The position numbers were made by a program, and so were the translations under genes. 64,000 bases of DNA, from positions 1 through 64,000 of the forward strand of contig CAYQCL010000004.1 in assembly GCA_964416065.1 (NCBI GenBank), written 5' to 3'. Source of the DNA: Limiplasma sp964416065 (GTDB lineage Bacteria > Bacillota > Clostridia > Christensenellales > Aristaeellaceae). Below, one piece after another: positions 53,117 through 62,350 of this stretch (positions are counted from its first letter, which is position 1; every line of letters starts with the position of its first letter). The notes beneath the pieces were generated by a model. The model was given only the letters and a program-made list of their open reading frames with translations, was not told the origin of the DNA and did not search any database.

Positions 53117-53848
53117 ATGTCTAGTCCATCCGTTTGTCCCTGCTGCGGAAAGACTCTGCCGCTGGCCGACGCCGCCTTCTGTCCCTATTGCGGCGCTGCG
53201 ACGCGCGTTCAGGCGGCCGTCGGCACGCCCGAGGAAGCGCGTCGGATGCTCGCAGAGGCGGAAAAGCAGCGTGATCCCAAAAAGAAGCATGAGATCTATC
53301 TCGAAGCCCAAAAAAGGTTCCCCGACTGCCTGGAGGTGGCCGAGGCGATCCTCTATCTGGGACGGCTATACGAGCGCGATTCCCGAAGGCCCGACTATTC
53401 GGTTATCAAATCGTATCTTTGGCATATGTACCTGACGCCGGAGGAGTTCGGCGAGGCTACCAAGAAGGCCATGCGCACGGAGCTTTTTGAGCATCCCGAT
53501 CTCAAACGCTGCCTGGAGCTCGCGCCGGACGCGGACGCCTTCCTGCGGGGCTATCTGGAGCGGCTTGCGATGGAATTTGTCCGCATCTTCCTCTCAAGCA
53601 GCAGCCATTATATGCCCTCCTTTTTCGGCATCCGCTTTGACGGGCGCACGGCCAAGGTGCTTGCCGCACCGGTCGCAAGGATGCTCTCCAACATCCGCAA
53701 GGACTTTTCCCTCCCGCCGGAGCGGCGCGCCATGCTGGCGGCCGCGCTCTATCAGGGCTTTTTGAAGCAGACGGGTGGAGACAGCCATTGGCTGGACGAG
53801 AAGCTGGCCCAGATGGGGCAAAGCGCTCCGGGCCGGTCTGAGGCCTGA
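53117..53848 (+). CDS. Zinc-ribbon protein of unknown function
   Basis: 243 residues. N-terminal zinc ribbon (CPCCGKTL, FCPYCGAAT), then an all-helical domain: a region AEKQRDPKKKHEIYLEAQKRF resembling a TPR-like start and a C-terminal part (LERLAMEFVRIFLSSSSHYMPSFFGI). No name known. ATG 53117 has AAGGAGG upstream. First of four closely spaced + genes ending with the GNAT-PMI fusion. Confidence 0.7.
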   Translation: MSSPSVCPCCGKTLPLADAAFCPYCGAATRVQAAVGTPEEARRMLAEAEKQRDPKKKHEIYLEAQKRFPDCLEVAEAILYLGRLYERDSRRPDYSVIKSYLWHMYLTPEEFGEATKKAMRTELFEHPDLKRCLELAPDADAFLRGYLERLAMEFVRIFLSSSSHYMPSFFGIRFDGRTAKVLAAPVARMLSNIRKDFSLPPERRAMLAAALYQGFLKQTGGDSHWLDEKLAQMGQSAPGRSEA

Positions 53849-53862
53849 GAAAGGAGACGGGT

Positions 53863-54627
53863 TTGGAAAAAAACGAACACTCCAACGTCGCAGACGCTTC
53901 GCGTCGCACGCCGCCGGACGGCATGCCTCACGAAGCCCCGCGTCCCGCCCAGGAGGCCCTGCACGGGCGCGAAAAGCCCAAGGACATCCTTCCCGAGCAA
54001 AAGCCCGTGACTGACGCCGAGGAAAAGAGACCGCCCTCGAGACTCCGACGCGTGCTGACGCGCGTTGGGCTGGGGATTCTTCTGATCGTGGCGCTCGCGT
54101 TTGCCTACATCTTTTTGCTTCTGGGCGAGCCGGTTCACGAGGAGGAGAGCGATGTCTCCGCACCCGAGGAAAGTGCGATCACCATACCCATGAACGCACT
54201 GGAGGTTCCCGGGGCGGCCAATGTCGAAAGCCTCGCGGATACCTTCGGTCAGCCAGTGCTTTCGCTTTACGGGGGGCTTGAGATGCGCAAGGCGCGCATT
54301 TTCGACACGGCCTTTGACGGCGGATTCGCGCGCCGTGTGACCCTTACCTATACTTTTGAGGACGGAAGTCTCCTGACCGTGGAAAGCATTCGGCCGGCGT
54401 CGGCGGTCACGCTTCTGGATGAGGATGGCTACCACCTTAATGCGGGGACCCTGTACACGCTGGGCGGCGTCAGCGCCGCCAGGCTTGACAACGGGGAGCA
54501 GATCAGGGTCTTTGGTCAGAGCGAGACGGCGGTCTATGCCATTACCTGTCCCAACGACCATGAGGAAGATCTGACCGCGCTGCTCAGGCAAACGGTATTG
54601 ATCCGTCCCGAGAAAATGGATGAATGA
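53863..54627 (+). CDS. Single-pass membrane protein, unknown
   Basis: 254 residues: a charged cytoplasmic N-terminus (about 1-65), one helix (VGLGILLIVALAFAYIFLLLG), and an outer domain (about 90-254) with SLYGGLEMRKARIFD and TLTYTFEDGSLLTVESIRP. I see no known domain. TTG start at 53863 with AAAGGAGA upstream. Encoded between the zinc-ribbon gene and an ABC exporter with short gaps, so likely same transcript. Confidence 0.65.
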   Translation: MEKNEHSNVADASRRTPPDGMPHEAPRPAQEALHGREKPKDILPEQKPVTDAEEKRPPSRLRRVLTRVGLGILLIVALAFAYIFLLLGEPVHEEESDVSAPEESAITIPMNALEVPGAANVESLADTFGQPVLSLYGGLEMRKARIFDTAFDGGFARRVTLTYTFEDGSLLTVESIRPASAVTLLDEDGYHLNAGTLYTLGGVSAARLDNGEQIRVFGQSETAVYAITCPNDHEEDLTALLRQTVLIRPEKMDE

Positions 54628-54645
54628 TATGGAGGAGCCTGTTCA

Positions 54646-56415
54646 ATGATGCGTTCCAACAAGCAGGTGATGAGAGTCTCAACGCTGCTTCGCCGCTTTT
54701 TGCCGTATTTCAAAAAATACATTTCGATTCTGATTTTTGACCTCGTCTGCGCCGCGCTCACCACCGCATGCGACCTGGTGCTACCGCTGATCGTGAGGAA
54801 CATAACGGAGCTGGCCTCTAATGATCTGGCCTCTCTGACGGTTCAATATGTGCTCAGGCTGGGCGGTGTTTATGTGCTCCTGCGCGTCATTGACGCGCTG
54901 GCGAATTTCTACATGAGCTCCCGCGGCCATATCATGGGCACATTGATCGAGCGTGACATGCGCGATGACCTGTTCGCCCATCTGCAAAAGCTCGGCTTTG
55001 CCTATTACAGCAACGCCAAGGTCGGCCAGATCATGGCACGCATCACCAGCGATCTGTTCGACGTGACCGAGTTCGCCCACCATTGCCCTGAGGAATTCTT
55101 CATCGCGGCGATCAAAATCGTAATTCCCTTCATCATTCTTTTGGGAACCAGCCCGCTGCTGACGCTGATCATCTTCGCCATGTTGCCGCTCATGCTGGTC
55201 TGCACCCGTTTCTTCAACAAGCGCATGCGCGCGGTCCTTAAGGAAAGCCGCAATCAGGTAGGCGAGATCAACGCGCAGGTGGAGGACAGCCTTCTGGGCA
55301 TCCGCGTGGTCAAGAGCTTTGCCAACGAGCCAGTGGAAATTGAGAAATTTCATCGCGGAAATGAGGAATTTCTGCGCATCAACCGCCGTAAATACCTCTA
55401 TATGAGCGGTTTCAACACCACTACCCGCATATTTGACGGCCTGATGTACATCGTGGTGGTCGTGGCGGGGGCGCTATTCATCATCAACGGCTCGATCTCG
55501 GTGTCGGATTACATGGCGTATCTGCTTTATGTCAGTACGCTTCTGACCTCCATCCGCCGCATCGTTGAATTCGCCGAGCAGTTCCAGCGCGGCATGACGG
55601 GCATCGATCGCTTCTGCGAAATCATGGACGTTCAGCCGGACATTGAGGATGCACCCGACGCTAAGGAGCTTACGAACGTGCGCGGCGACGTGGCCTTCGA
55701 CCATGTGAGCTTCCATTACAGCGACAACGACAAGACCGTTTTGGCCGATATCAACCTGGAGGTCAAGGCGGGCGAGCGCGTGGCGCTGGTCGGCCCCTCG
55801 GGCAGCGGCAAGACCACGCTGTGCAACCTGATTCCTCGCTTTTATAACGTGACGGAGGGACGGATCCTCATCGACGGCCAGGACATTACCACGCTCACCC
55901 AGCGCAGTCTGCGCGAGGCCATCGGCATGGTGCAGCAGGATGTGTATATGTTCTCCGGCAGCATCTTTGACAACATCGCCTACGGCATGCCCGGCGCGAC
56001 CGAGGACAAGGTCATCGAGGCCGCCAAGCTGGCCGGCGCGCATGAATTCATCACGGAGCTGCCCGACGGCTACCAAACCTTTGTGGGAGAGCGCGGCGTA
56101 AAGCTCTCCGGCGGGCAGAAGCAGCGCATTTCCATCGCCCGGGTATTCCTCAAAAATCCGCCGATCCTGATCCTGGACGAGGCCACCAGCGCGCTGGACA
56201 ACGAGAGCGAGCGCCTGGTTCAGCAATCGCTGGAAAGGCTGTCCGTCGGGCGCACCACGTTCACCATCGCCCACCGCCTGACCACCATCCGCAATGCGAC
56301 CACCATCTGGGTGCTGACGGAAAACGGGATTGAGGAAAAGGGCAGCCATCACGAGCTGATGGAGAAGAAGGGGATCTACTATCACCTTTATCAAATGTAT
56401 ACGGAGGACGCCTGA
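54646..56415 (+). CDS. ABC exporter, fused membrane and ATP-binding domains
   Basis: 589 residues. Six-helix type-IV exporter domain (about 1-320), then ABC domain: Walker A GPSGSGKTTL near 383, signature LSGGQKQR near 487, Walker B ILILDEATSALD, switch His in IAHRL. MsbA/BmrA-like half-transporter working as a homodimer or with a partner; a lone gene, so homodimer likely. Substrate unknown. Its stop overlaps the next start (TGATG). Confidence 0.93.
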   Translation: MMRSNKQVMRVSTLLRRFLPYFKKYISILIFDLVCAALTTACDLVLPLIVRNITELASNDLASLTVQYVLRLGGVYVLLRVIDALANFYMSSRGHIMGTLIERDMRDDLFAHLQKLGFAYYSNAKVGQIMARITSDLFDVTEFAHHCPEEFFIAAIKIVIPFIILLGTSPLLTLIIFAMLPLMLVCTRFFNKRMRAVLKESRNQVGEINAQVEDSLLGIRVVKSFANEPVEIEKFHRGNEEFLRINRRKYLYMSGFNTTTRIFDGLMYIVVVVAGALFIINGSISVSDYMAYLLYVSTLLTSIRRIVEFAEQFQRGMTGIDRFCEIMDVQPDIEDAPDAKELTNVRGDVAFDHVSFHYSDNDKTVLADINLEVKAGERVALVGPSGSGKTTLCNLIPRFYNVTEGRILIDGQDITTLTQRSLREAIGMVQQDVYMFSGSIFDNIAYGMPGATEDKVIEAAKLAGAHEFITELPDGYQTFVGERGVKLSGGQKQRISIARVFLKNPPILILDEATSALDNESERLVQQSLERLSVGRTTFTIAHRLTTIRNATTIWVLTENGIEEKGSHHELMEKKGIYYHLYQMYTEDA

Positions 56416-57839
56416 TGAGCATTCAATTCGGCAAGGCTGAACGGGCGCAGCTTCAGCAGGTACGCGCGCTTTATGAACAGGTTCGCCCTTCCGGTGGCTT
56501 GGACGAAGCCCTCTCACGGCTGGAAAGGGACGCGGAGCTGAAGCGGCTCTATTGCGCCTGGGCGGACGGCCGTCTGTGCGCCACGTTCACGTTCCGCGCG
56601 GCGGACGAAGAAAACGCGCGAATCGCCTGGCATTACGGTGTGCGGCCCGCCGTGTTGAGCGGCCTCGCCGTGACGGACGCCGCGCTTATCCCGCAGGTGC
56701 TTGCCTTTGCCAGGGAGGAGGCGCTCCGTCTCGGCTATGACAGTCTGCGTGCGGAGGCCTGCGGCGGGGACGAACGGGCGCTCCCCCTTTTCCGCGCCGG
56801 AATGGCGCGCGAGGCCGACCACGTCTCCGTCTCCTCCGGGGATCGCTCCCTCGTCTGCTTTGAAGCGCCCCTGAGCGAGGCCTGCCCTATGCTGCCCATC
56901 CGCATGTATCCCGCCTACCGGTATGGGGAGATGACCCCCTGGGGCGGGGACGGTCTGCGCACGGCCTTCCGCCGCGACATCCCTGACGAGCGCACCGGTG
57001 AGGCGCTGGAGATCAGCGCCATTCCTCGTCTGGAGAGCGTCACAGGCATGGGCGAGACGCTTCCCGAGCTTCTTGAGCGCGACGGCTCGCGGCTCGCGGG
57101 CGATTACGCGGGCAAAGATTTTCCGCTGCTTCTAAAGCTCCTTGCCGCCAAGCAGCCCCTGAGCGTGCAGGTGCATCCGAACGACGCCTATGCGCGCGAA
57201 AACGAAAACAAGCTGGGCAAGACCGAGGCCTGGGTCATCCTTAAGGCCGAGGAGGGCGCGAGCATTCTTTACGGCATCAAGGAGGGCGTCACGCTCGAAC
57301 GGCTCCGCGCGGGGCTGGAGAGCGGCGAGGATATCGAGCCGCTGATCGCGCGCGTGCCGGTTAAGGCGGGCGACGTATACTACATGCCCAGCGGTATGGT
57401 GCATGCCATCGGCGGCGGCATCGTCCTGTATGAGATTCAGCAATCCAGCGACGTCACCTATCGTCTATGGGACTATAACCGTACCAACGCCGTGGGCGAA
57501 AAGCGCCCCCTGCACATCCGTCAGTCGCTGGACGTGATCGACCCCACGCTGAGGGGACAGCGCGCGCGTTTGCCCGAGGCGGGCCAAACTGGGATCATCA
57601 ACCTGCTTGACGTGCCCGCGTTCCGTCTGGATTGCGCCTGTGTCAGCGGTGAATGCGGCCTTTCCCCCGCACGGCATGGCTTCCGTATGCTGACGGCGCT
57701 GTCTGGTTTGCGTATAAGCTGGCAGGGCGGCGCCATGGAGCTGACTGCCGGCGATAGCGTGCTTTTGCCCGCCACCTGCCCCGAGATGACGCTGACGGGC
57801 GAGGGCCAGGCGCTCCTTTCCACGCCGCCGAGGGGATAG
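56415..57839 (+). CDS. GNAT domain fused to class I mannose-6-phosphate isomerase
   Basis: 474 residues with two parts. Residues 1-150 look like a GNAT N-acetyltransferase (ALYEQVRPSGGLDEALSRLER, LAFAREEALRLGYDSLRAEA). Residues 158-474 are a phosphomannose isomerase: WGGDGL, LLKLLAAKQPLSVQVHPND (zinc ligands Gln, His), KTEAWVIL (Glu), GMVHAIGGGIVLYEIQQSSDVTYR (His). PMI joins fructose-6-P and mannose-6-P for mannosylation. The fusion is in one frame with no stop and the start overlaps the ABC gene (TGATG). I know PMI genes alone; this fusion is not familiar. Confidence 0.85.
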   Translation: MSIQFGKAERAQLQQVRALYEQVRPSGGLDEALSRLERDAELKRLYCAWADGRLCATFTFRAADEENARIAWHYGVRPAVLSGLAVTDAALIPQVLAFAREEALRLGYDSLRAEACGGDERALPLFRAGMAREADHVSVSSGDRSLVCFEAPLSEACPMLPIRMYPAYRYGEMTPWGGDGLRTAFRRDIPDERTGEALEISAIPRLESVTGMGETLPELLERDGSRLAGDYAGKDFPLLLKLLAAKQPLSVQVHPNDAYARENENKLGKTEAWVILKAEEGASILYGIKEGVTLERLRAGLESGEDIEPLIARVPVKAGDVYYMPSGMVHAIGGGIVLYEIQQSSDVTYRLWDYNRTNAVGEKRPLHIRQSLDVIDPTLRGQRARLPEAGQTGIINLLDVPAFRLDCACVSGECGLSPARHGFRMLTALSGLRISWQGGAMELTAGDSVLLPATCPEMTLTGEGQALLSTPPRG

Positions 57840-58030
57840 ATGGAGTGGGGCAAAGCGCGGAGGACTCAACCTCAAGCGTAGGGCACAGGCCGATGGAGGT
57901 CAAATCTTCGATTTGGAACGCATGCTTTTTGTCTCCGGCGAAAGCAGGCCTGTTGCAGAAGGAATTGCAACAAAATTCATGCACAAAAAATCCGCTCTCA
58001 AGCATTGCTGGGAAGCGGATTTTGAAAACT
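57838..58030 (-). repeat. Dispersed intergenic repeat, copy R4
   Basis: Copy on the minus strand in the convergent gap before the sugar importer: terminator hairpin (57985-58025, ATCCGCTCTCAAGCATTGCT on +), then GTTGCAACA-like sequence, TTTCGCCGGAG, CAAATCGAAGATTTGACCTCC, GGCCTGTGCCCTACG and GAGTCCTCCGCGC. It aligns along most of R1 in opposite orientation. Confidence 0.75.
57985..58027 (-). terminator. Bidirectional terminator between PMI and sugar permease genes
   Basis: AAAATCCGCTCTCAAGC...GGGAAGCGGATTTTG stem; T-run on minus (GATTTTTTG), A-rich on +. Ends the importer transcript from the right and probably the GNAT-PMI transcript. Confidence 0.75.
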
Positions 58031-58083
58031 CAAACCGATTCAGGCTTCTATTCTTTTTTGCCGCCCCAAAGAAGGAACGCCTC

Positions 58084-59673
58084 TCAGCCCTTGACGCCGC
58101 CGCTCGTCAGCCCGCTTACCAGATGCTTCTCAATGCACATGAACAGGATCACGACGGGGATCGTCGCCAGAAGCGCCGATGCGAACAGATACTGCCACTC
58201 AATCATGTTGAAGGAGCTGAACTGCGTAATGCCCACGGTGATGGGCTTATTGGAGGGCGTAGTGATGAGGACGGTGGAAATCGTGTACTCGTTCCAAGCA
58301 TTGATGAATACGAAGATCAGCGTGGTCACGATGCCGGGCGCGGCCATCGGCAGGAGGATGCGGATCAGGGCGCTGACGGTATTGCAGCCGTCGATGCAGG
58401 CGGCCTGCTCCATCTCTGAGGAGATCGAGACGAACGTGCCGCGAAGCAGCCAGATCGCGAACGCCTGATTGAACGCCGCGTTGATAAGCATCAGTCCCGT
58501 GATGGTATCGTTGAGCTTAAGCGTATGCATTAGCTGCGAGATGCCGACCAAAAGCACCACTGGCGCGAACATCTGACTCATGATCACAAAGCCCAAAAAC
58601 ACCTTTTTGCCCTTGAAATTCATACGCGCCATCGCGTAGGCTGCGGGAATCCCACACAGCATGGCGATGAGCGTCGCGCCCGTAGACAGCAGGATGGAAT
58701 TGCCCAGATAGCGCAGCACGCCGCGATTAATGATATCCGGAATGTTTTGCCAAACCCATTGTGTGGGCAAAATGTGTGTGAAGTACATATCCGTAGTTTC
58801 GGCGTTGCTTCGGAAGCCCGTGATGAGCATGACGAAGAATGGATAGAGAATGAACACGCACAGCGCAATCACACACACATACAACAGTCCGCGCGCCAGC
58901 GTTGGCCCAAGCTCGCCCTTGAGGAGAAGCACCTGTCCCAGCAGGAGTGCAAACAGTGAGACCGCGAGGCCCAGCACGGTCGCCGGAACGCCCGTGCTCA
59001 TCGACTTGAGCAGCGTATCCAGGTCGTCGCCCGCCGCGCCGTCATAGAGCATCCGGTCCAGCCCCGATCGAAGCGTCTCGGCGTTAGGCAGATCGAAGCC
59101 GCCCTGCATCAGGGTGATCTGACGGGAGAAGGTGTAATTCGCCGTCATCACAAAGATGGGCGTCAGGATGAGCGCGATCAGGGCCAGCCAGCACGCCGCG
59201 ACACGAAGCGCTCTTGTCCCCCGTCTGAGACGGCGGTGCTCGGTCGAGAACGCGCCGCGAAGGCTCACTGCGCTCAGCACGGCGCTCAGGAGCGCGCACA
59301 GAGCAAGCCCCGCGAGCACCCACGAGGGCATAAAGCCCTCGCCCATAAGCCGCCAGGCGTTCATCCTCTGTGTGGAAACCACATTAAGTACGACCAGCGA
59401 GGTGGTCTCACCCTTGGAGTTGACGCGCTCAGTCACGCTCTCCTCGATAAACGCGCCTTCGTACTCCGCCGCCGCGGCCTCGGCCTCGGCGCGCGCCTCC
59501 ACGTATTTCTCATCGCCCACAAAGGTATTGGGGGAGCGCTTGGTATACACTGCGGTGGAGAAGGTATAGACCGGAAGGCTCAGAAAAACAAGCGCGAGCA
59601 CCAGCGCGATGGCACAGATGACGAGCCCGAGCCGATTCCTGCGGTCAGGCGTCCACGTTGCCAGATGCGTCAC
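58084..59673 (-). CDS. Sugar ABC permease (MalG type) with large N-terminal extension
   Basis: 529 residues, about 240 longer than a usual MalG-type permease. The core is at about 275-529: ILYPFFVMLITGFRSNAE, SMGNS-like LGNSILLSTGATL, the EAA loop MEQAACIDGCN near 421 and INAWNEYTISTVL. Before it come one helix (about 12-33), an outer segment with Glu/Ala (VEARAEAEAAAAEYEGAF), two helices, another outer segment and a helix. GTG start at 59673 directly overlaps the preceding permease stop with AAAGGAGGAAG upstream. The extension is unusual and unexplained. Confidence 0.85.
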   Translation of the reverse strand: MTHLATWTPDRRNRLGLVICAIALVLALVFLSLPVYTFSTAVYTKRSPNTFVGDEKYVEARAEAEAAAAEYEGAFIEESVTERVNSKGETTSLVVLNVVSTQRMNAWRLMGEGFMPSWVLAGLALCALLSAVLSAVSLRGAFSTEHRRLRRGTRALRVAACWLALIALILTPIFVMTANYTFSRQITLMQGGFDLPNAETLRSGLDRMLYDGAAGDDLDTLLKSMSTGVPATVLGLAVSLFALLLGQVLLLKGELGPTLARGLLYVCVIALCVFILYPFFVMLITGFRSNAETTDMYFTHILPTQWVWQNIPDIINRGVLRYLGNSILLSTGATLIAMLCGIPAAYAMARMNFKGKKVFLGFVIMSQMFAPVVLLVGISQLMHTLKLNDTITGLMLINAAFNQAFAIWLLRGTFVSISSEMEQAACIDGCNTVSALIRILLPMAAPGIVTTLIFVFINAWNEYTISTVLITTPSNKPITVGITQFSSFNMIEWQYLFASALLATIPVVILFMCIEKHLVSGLTSGGVKG

Positions 59674-60557
59674 AGCTCTTCCTCCTTTCGCATCGTCACC
59701 AGCATATAAGCGCCGGCCGCGATGCACAGAATGACAAACCCAATAACGGACAGCGCCGTCGCCGGCCCCTTCTTGGAATCGTAGAACGCCAGCATATACA
59801 GATAGGTGACCAGCGTATCCGTCTTGTTGGCGGGCGCGCCCTTGGTGATGGTATAGATGATCGGGAAAGAGTTGAACACGTAGATAATATTCAAGACCGT
59901 GCTGACCGTCAGCGATGGCCTGACCAGCGGGATGGTAATCATGCGCAGCTTCTTCCAAAAGCCCGCGCCGTCCACGGTAGCGGCCTCGTAATACGCCGCG
60001 TCGATGGATTGCAGGCCGCTGAGCACGCAGAAGGTAACGAACGGGATGGTCACGAAGATGCCCACGCCGCATTCCCAAATAAACTCGATTTGATAGGAGG
60101 CGCGCCAGTTAATCGCCTCCTTGATGATGCCTAGATTCAGCAAAATGTTGTTAAGATTTCCATATTCAAACTTGATGATGTAATTCCACACGGACGCCTG
60201 GATCACCAGCGAAGCGGCCCACGGGAAAACAAGAATGGACCTGGCGAGCTTGCGACCGTGAAACTGCTGATTGAACATCATGGCGATGACAAAGCCCAAA
60301 ACGGTCGATATGCCAACGACCGATACCACCCAGATCAGCGTGTTGAGCATGACCGTCCCAAAGGCGGGCTCATGCACGGCGGCGACAAAATTCGCGATGC
60401 CGTTAAAGGCGCCCACCGAACCGGATTTGGAAACCTCGCTGAAGGCGACCTTAAAAACAATGCCAATGGGGAAGATGACAAAGACAGCCATGAGCAGAAT
60501 GCTCGGCAGGATCCACAGGTAAGGCTCCCACTTATGGCGGACAAGAATAGAATTCAC
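59670..60557 (-). CDS. Sugar ABC permease (MalF type)
   Basis: 295 residues, six helices, family EAA loop EAATVDGAGFWKKLRMI near residue 190 and start MNSILVRHKWEPYLWILPSI. Partner of the 58084 permease and the 60656 binding protein. No ATPase gene is in the operon, so a shared MsmK-like ATPase elsewhere is needed. Separated from the binding-protein gene by a terminator. Confidence 0.92.
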   Translation of the reverse strand: MNSILVRHKWEPYLWILPSILLMAVFVIFPIGIVFKVAFSEVSKSGSVGAFNGIANFVAAVHEPAFGTVMLNTLIWVVSVVGISTVLGFVIAMMFNQQFHGRKLARSILVFPWAASLVIQASVWNYIIKFEYGNLNNILLNLGIIKEAINWRASYQIEFIWECGVGIFVTIPFVTFCVLSGLQSIDAAYYEAATVDGAGFWKKLRMITIPLVRPSLTVSTVLNIIYVFNSFPIIYTITKGAPANKTDTLVTYLYMLAFYDSKKGPATALSVIGFVILCIAAGAYMLVTMRKEEEL

Positions 60558-60580
60558 GGCACGACCCCCTATTAAAAGAA

Positions 60581-60600
60581 GGGCCGGTCAATACCGGCCC
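60581..60600 (-). terminator. Terminator between binding protein and permease genes
   Basis: Minus strand GGGCCGG-TATTGA-CCGGCCC followed by TTCTTTTAAT. Same arrangement as in the ferric-type operon (17911). Confidence 0.75.
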
Positions 60601-60655
60601 CCAGAGCCTGTTTGAGAGGCCCGACGGGACCGGCCTAGCCGGCCCCTGATGAAAA

Positions 60656-61915
60656 TTACTTGGTGATTTCAGCCTGGAGCTCATCCAGAAGGGTCTTGAC
60701 GTCGCCGCCGGTCAAGGCGTTCTGCTCGACGGAGATGACGCCCTGCTTGACCTGATCAAATTCCGTCTTGCTGCTGGGATAGAATTTGGAGGTGCTGAGC
60801 ACATCCAGCCAGGCCTCGAAGGAGGGATCGGCCTCAATGAGCGCGCCAACCGCGGAGTTCACGGCGGGCAGGAAGCCTTCCATGCTGACCCAGCCAACAT
60901 AGTTCTCGGGATCATAGAAGAAGGTGAGGAATTTGCCGATGGCTTCGTTGCGCGCGTCCTGATCGGCGTAGCTGTCATCACGGAAGGCCATCACGCGGTC
61001 CATAACGCCAACGCTGGAACCGGTCGCGCCCTCGTTGTGCGGCAGGCCGGCGGTCGCGAAGTTAACGTCCTTATAGTCCTTCTCGGCCAGGTAGGTGGGA
61101 AGCGAGTTGGGGGCGATGACCATCGCCAGCTTGCCCGCGCCAAACATATCCTGAAGATCATAGCGGGTCTGGGTGGCTGGGTTGGGATTGGTAAAGCCGT
61201 CGTTGACAAGGCTGATTGCGAATTCAACGGCCTCGACGTTCGCGTCGCTGTTGAGCGTCCAGTTACCCTCGGCATCCACGAAGTCGCCGTTGTTGCCCCA
61301 GGCAAAATACGCGAACGCGGCCTGGCCCTCGTCGGTGGTCATATCCATACCGAAGGGATACACGTCGCCGCCGTAGTAGTCAAGGATCGCCTGGCAGGCA
61401 TCCTGAAGCTCGGCCCAGGTCTCGGGCACCTCGATGCCGACTTCCTCAAACATGTCCACATTGTAGTACAGCGCGCGGGCGCTGGCCAGGTCAGGAACCG
61501 CCCATACGACACCGTCCTGCACCGACTGGTCGATGAAGGAGGGGAAGAAGTCCTGATAGAGCTCCTCAGGGCAATAATCGCTCACGGGAAGGAGCAGGCC
61601 CTCGCTGGCGTAGTTCGCGAAGACGTCGATGTTAAGGATGTCCGGGGGATTGCCGTTGGAGATGCGGGTGGAGACGACCGTGTATACGTCGTTCCAGGAC
61701 ACGACCTCCAGGTTGAGCTTGATGCCGGGGTTGGCGGCCTCGAACTTCTCTACGAAGTTGCTACCGTCCATGCCGGTACCCAAGAACCAATCGTTGGTGT
61801 TGTTGCCGTACTGGCAGATGATGACGTCCAGCGTGATCTCGTCCTCAGCAAGCGCAAGGCTCGACATAGACAGAAGCATCAGGGTAGCCAGCAGAATCGC
61901 GATAAGTTTCTTCAT
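60656..61915 (-). CDS. Sugar ABC substrate-binding protein
   Basis: 419 residues, extracellular solute-binding family 1 (MalE-like). Signal peptide MKKLIAILLATLMLLSMSSL ending ALA-E, with no Cys at the site, so no lipobox. Mature part has DVIICQYGNNTNDWFLG, PPDILNIDVFANYASEG, ETWAELQDACQAIL, MVIAPNSLPTYLAE. ATG 61915 follows AAGGAGG; an in-frame extension to 62164 is in the AT-rich promoter area. Operon continues into two permeases. Sugar not known. Confidence 0.9.
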   Translation of the reverse strand: MKKLIAILLATLMLLSMSSLALAEDEITLDVIICQYGNNTNDWFLGTGMDGSNFVEKFEAANPGIKLNLEVVSWNDVYTVVSTRISNGNPPDILNIDVFANYASEGLLLPVSDYCPEELYQDFFPSFIDQSVQDGVVWAVPDLASARALYYNVDMFEEVGIEVPETWAELQDACQAILDYYGGDVYPFGMDMTTDEGQAAFAYFAWGNNGDFVDAEGNWTLNSDANVEAVEFAISLVNDGFTNPNPATQTRYDLQDMFGAGKLAMVIAPNSLPTYLAEKDYKDVNFATAGLPHNEGATGSSVGVMDRVMAFRDDSYADQDARNEAIGKFLTFFYDPENYVGWVSMEGFLPAVNSAVGALIEADPSFEAWLDVLSTSKFYPSSKTEFDQVKQGVISVEQNALTGGDVKTLLDELQAEITK

Positions 61916-61967
61916 CGTGAAATCCTCCTTATTTGGTTGGTTTGCGCAACTTTCCTTGGTGGAGAAT

Positions 61968-61997
61968 AGTATACCATATAAAACTTGCGTTTTGCAA
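61968..61997 (-). promoter_or_regulatory. Promoter of the sugar importer, with repeat motif
   Basis: Minus strand TTGCAA, 18 bases, TATACT with TGG. The string TTTTGCAATGG occurs at 61990-62000 and again at 62158-62168, both as direct repeats on +, in the 435-base divergent gap. May be a regulator site shared by the two sugar operons. The rest of the gap is AT-rich and shows no gene; a weak TATACT (62283) precedes mglB. Confidence 0.5.
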
Positions 61998-62350
61998 TGG
62001 TTTTTTCCGAAAAATGCAAAATATTCTTTATATTCTTTGTGAAAGTCGTTCAATTCCCACATGAATTCTATTCGAATTTGATACAAAATTGATATGAGAC
62101 GCGGGTTTCCAGCACTGGGAGAGGAGTATGAAAACCCATACAATAGAAAACTTTTATTTTGCAATGGTCAGTTAGGAAAAACGAGATTTTTTGTAGGAAG
62201 CATCTGAATTCAGATTCCTGTTTCTTTTTATTTTATACAAAATTTCTCCTCGGATCCTACTTGGGATGAGGAGTATCGAAAGTATACTAAACTCAGTTGA
62301 TCGCGGTCTTTACCACGAACGAGAAAAAACGAAAAAGGAGATTGATTCCC

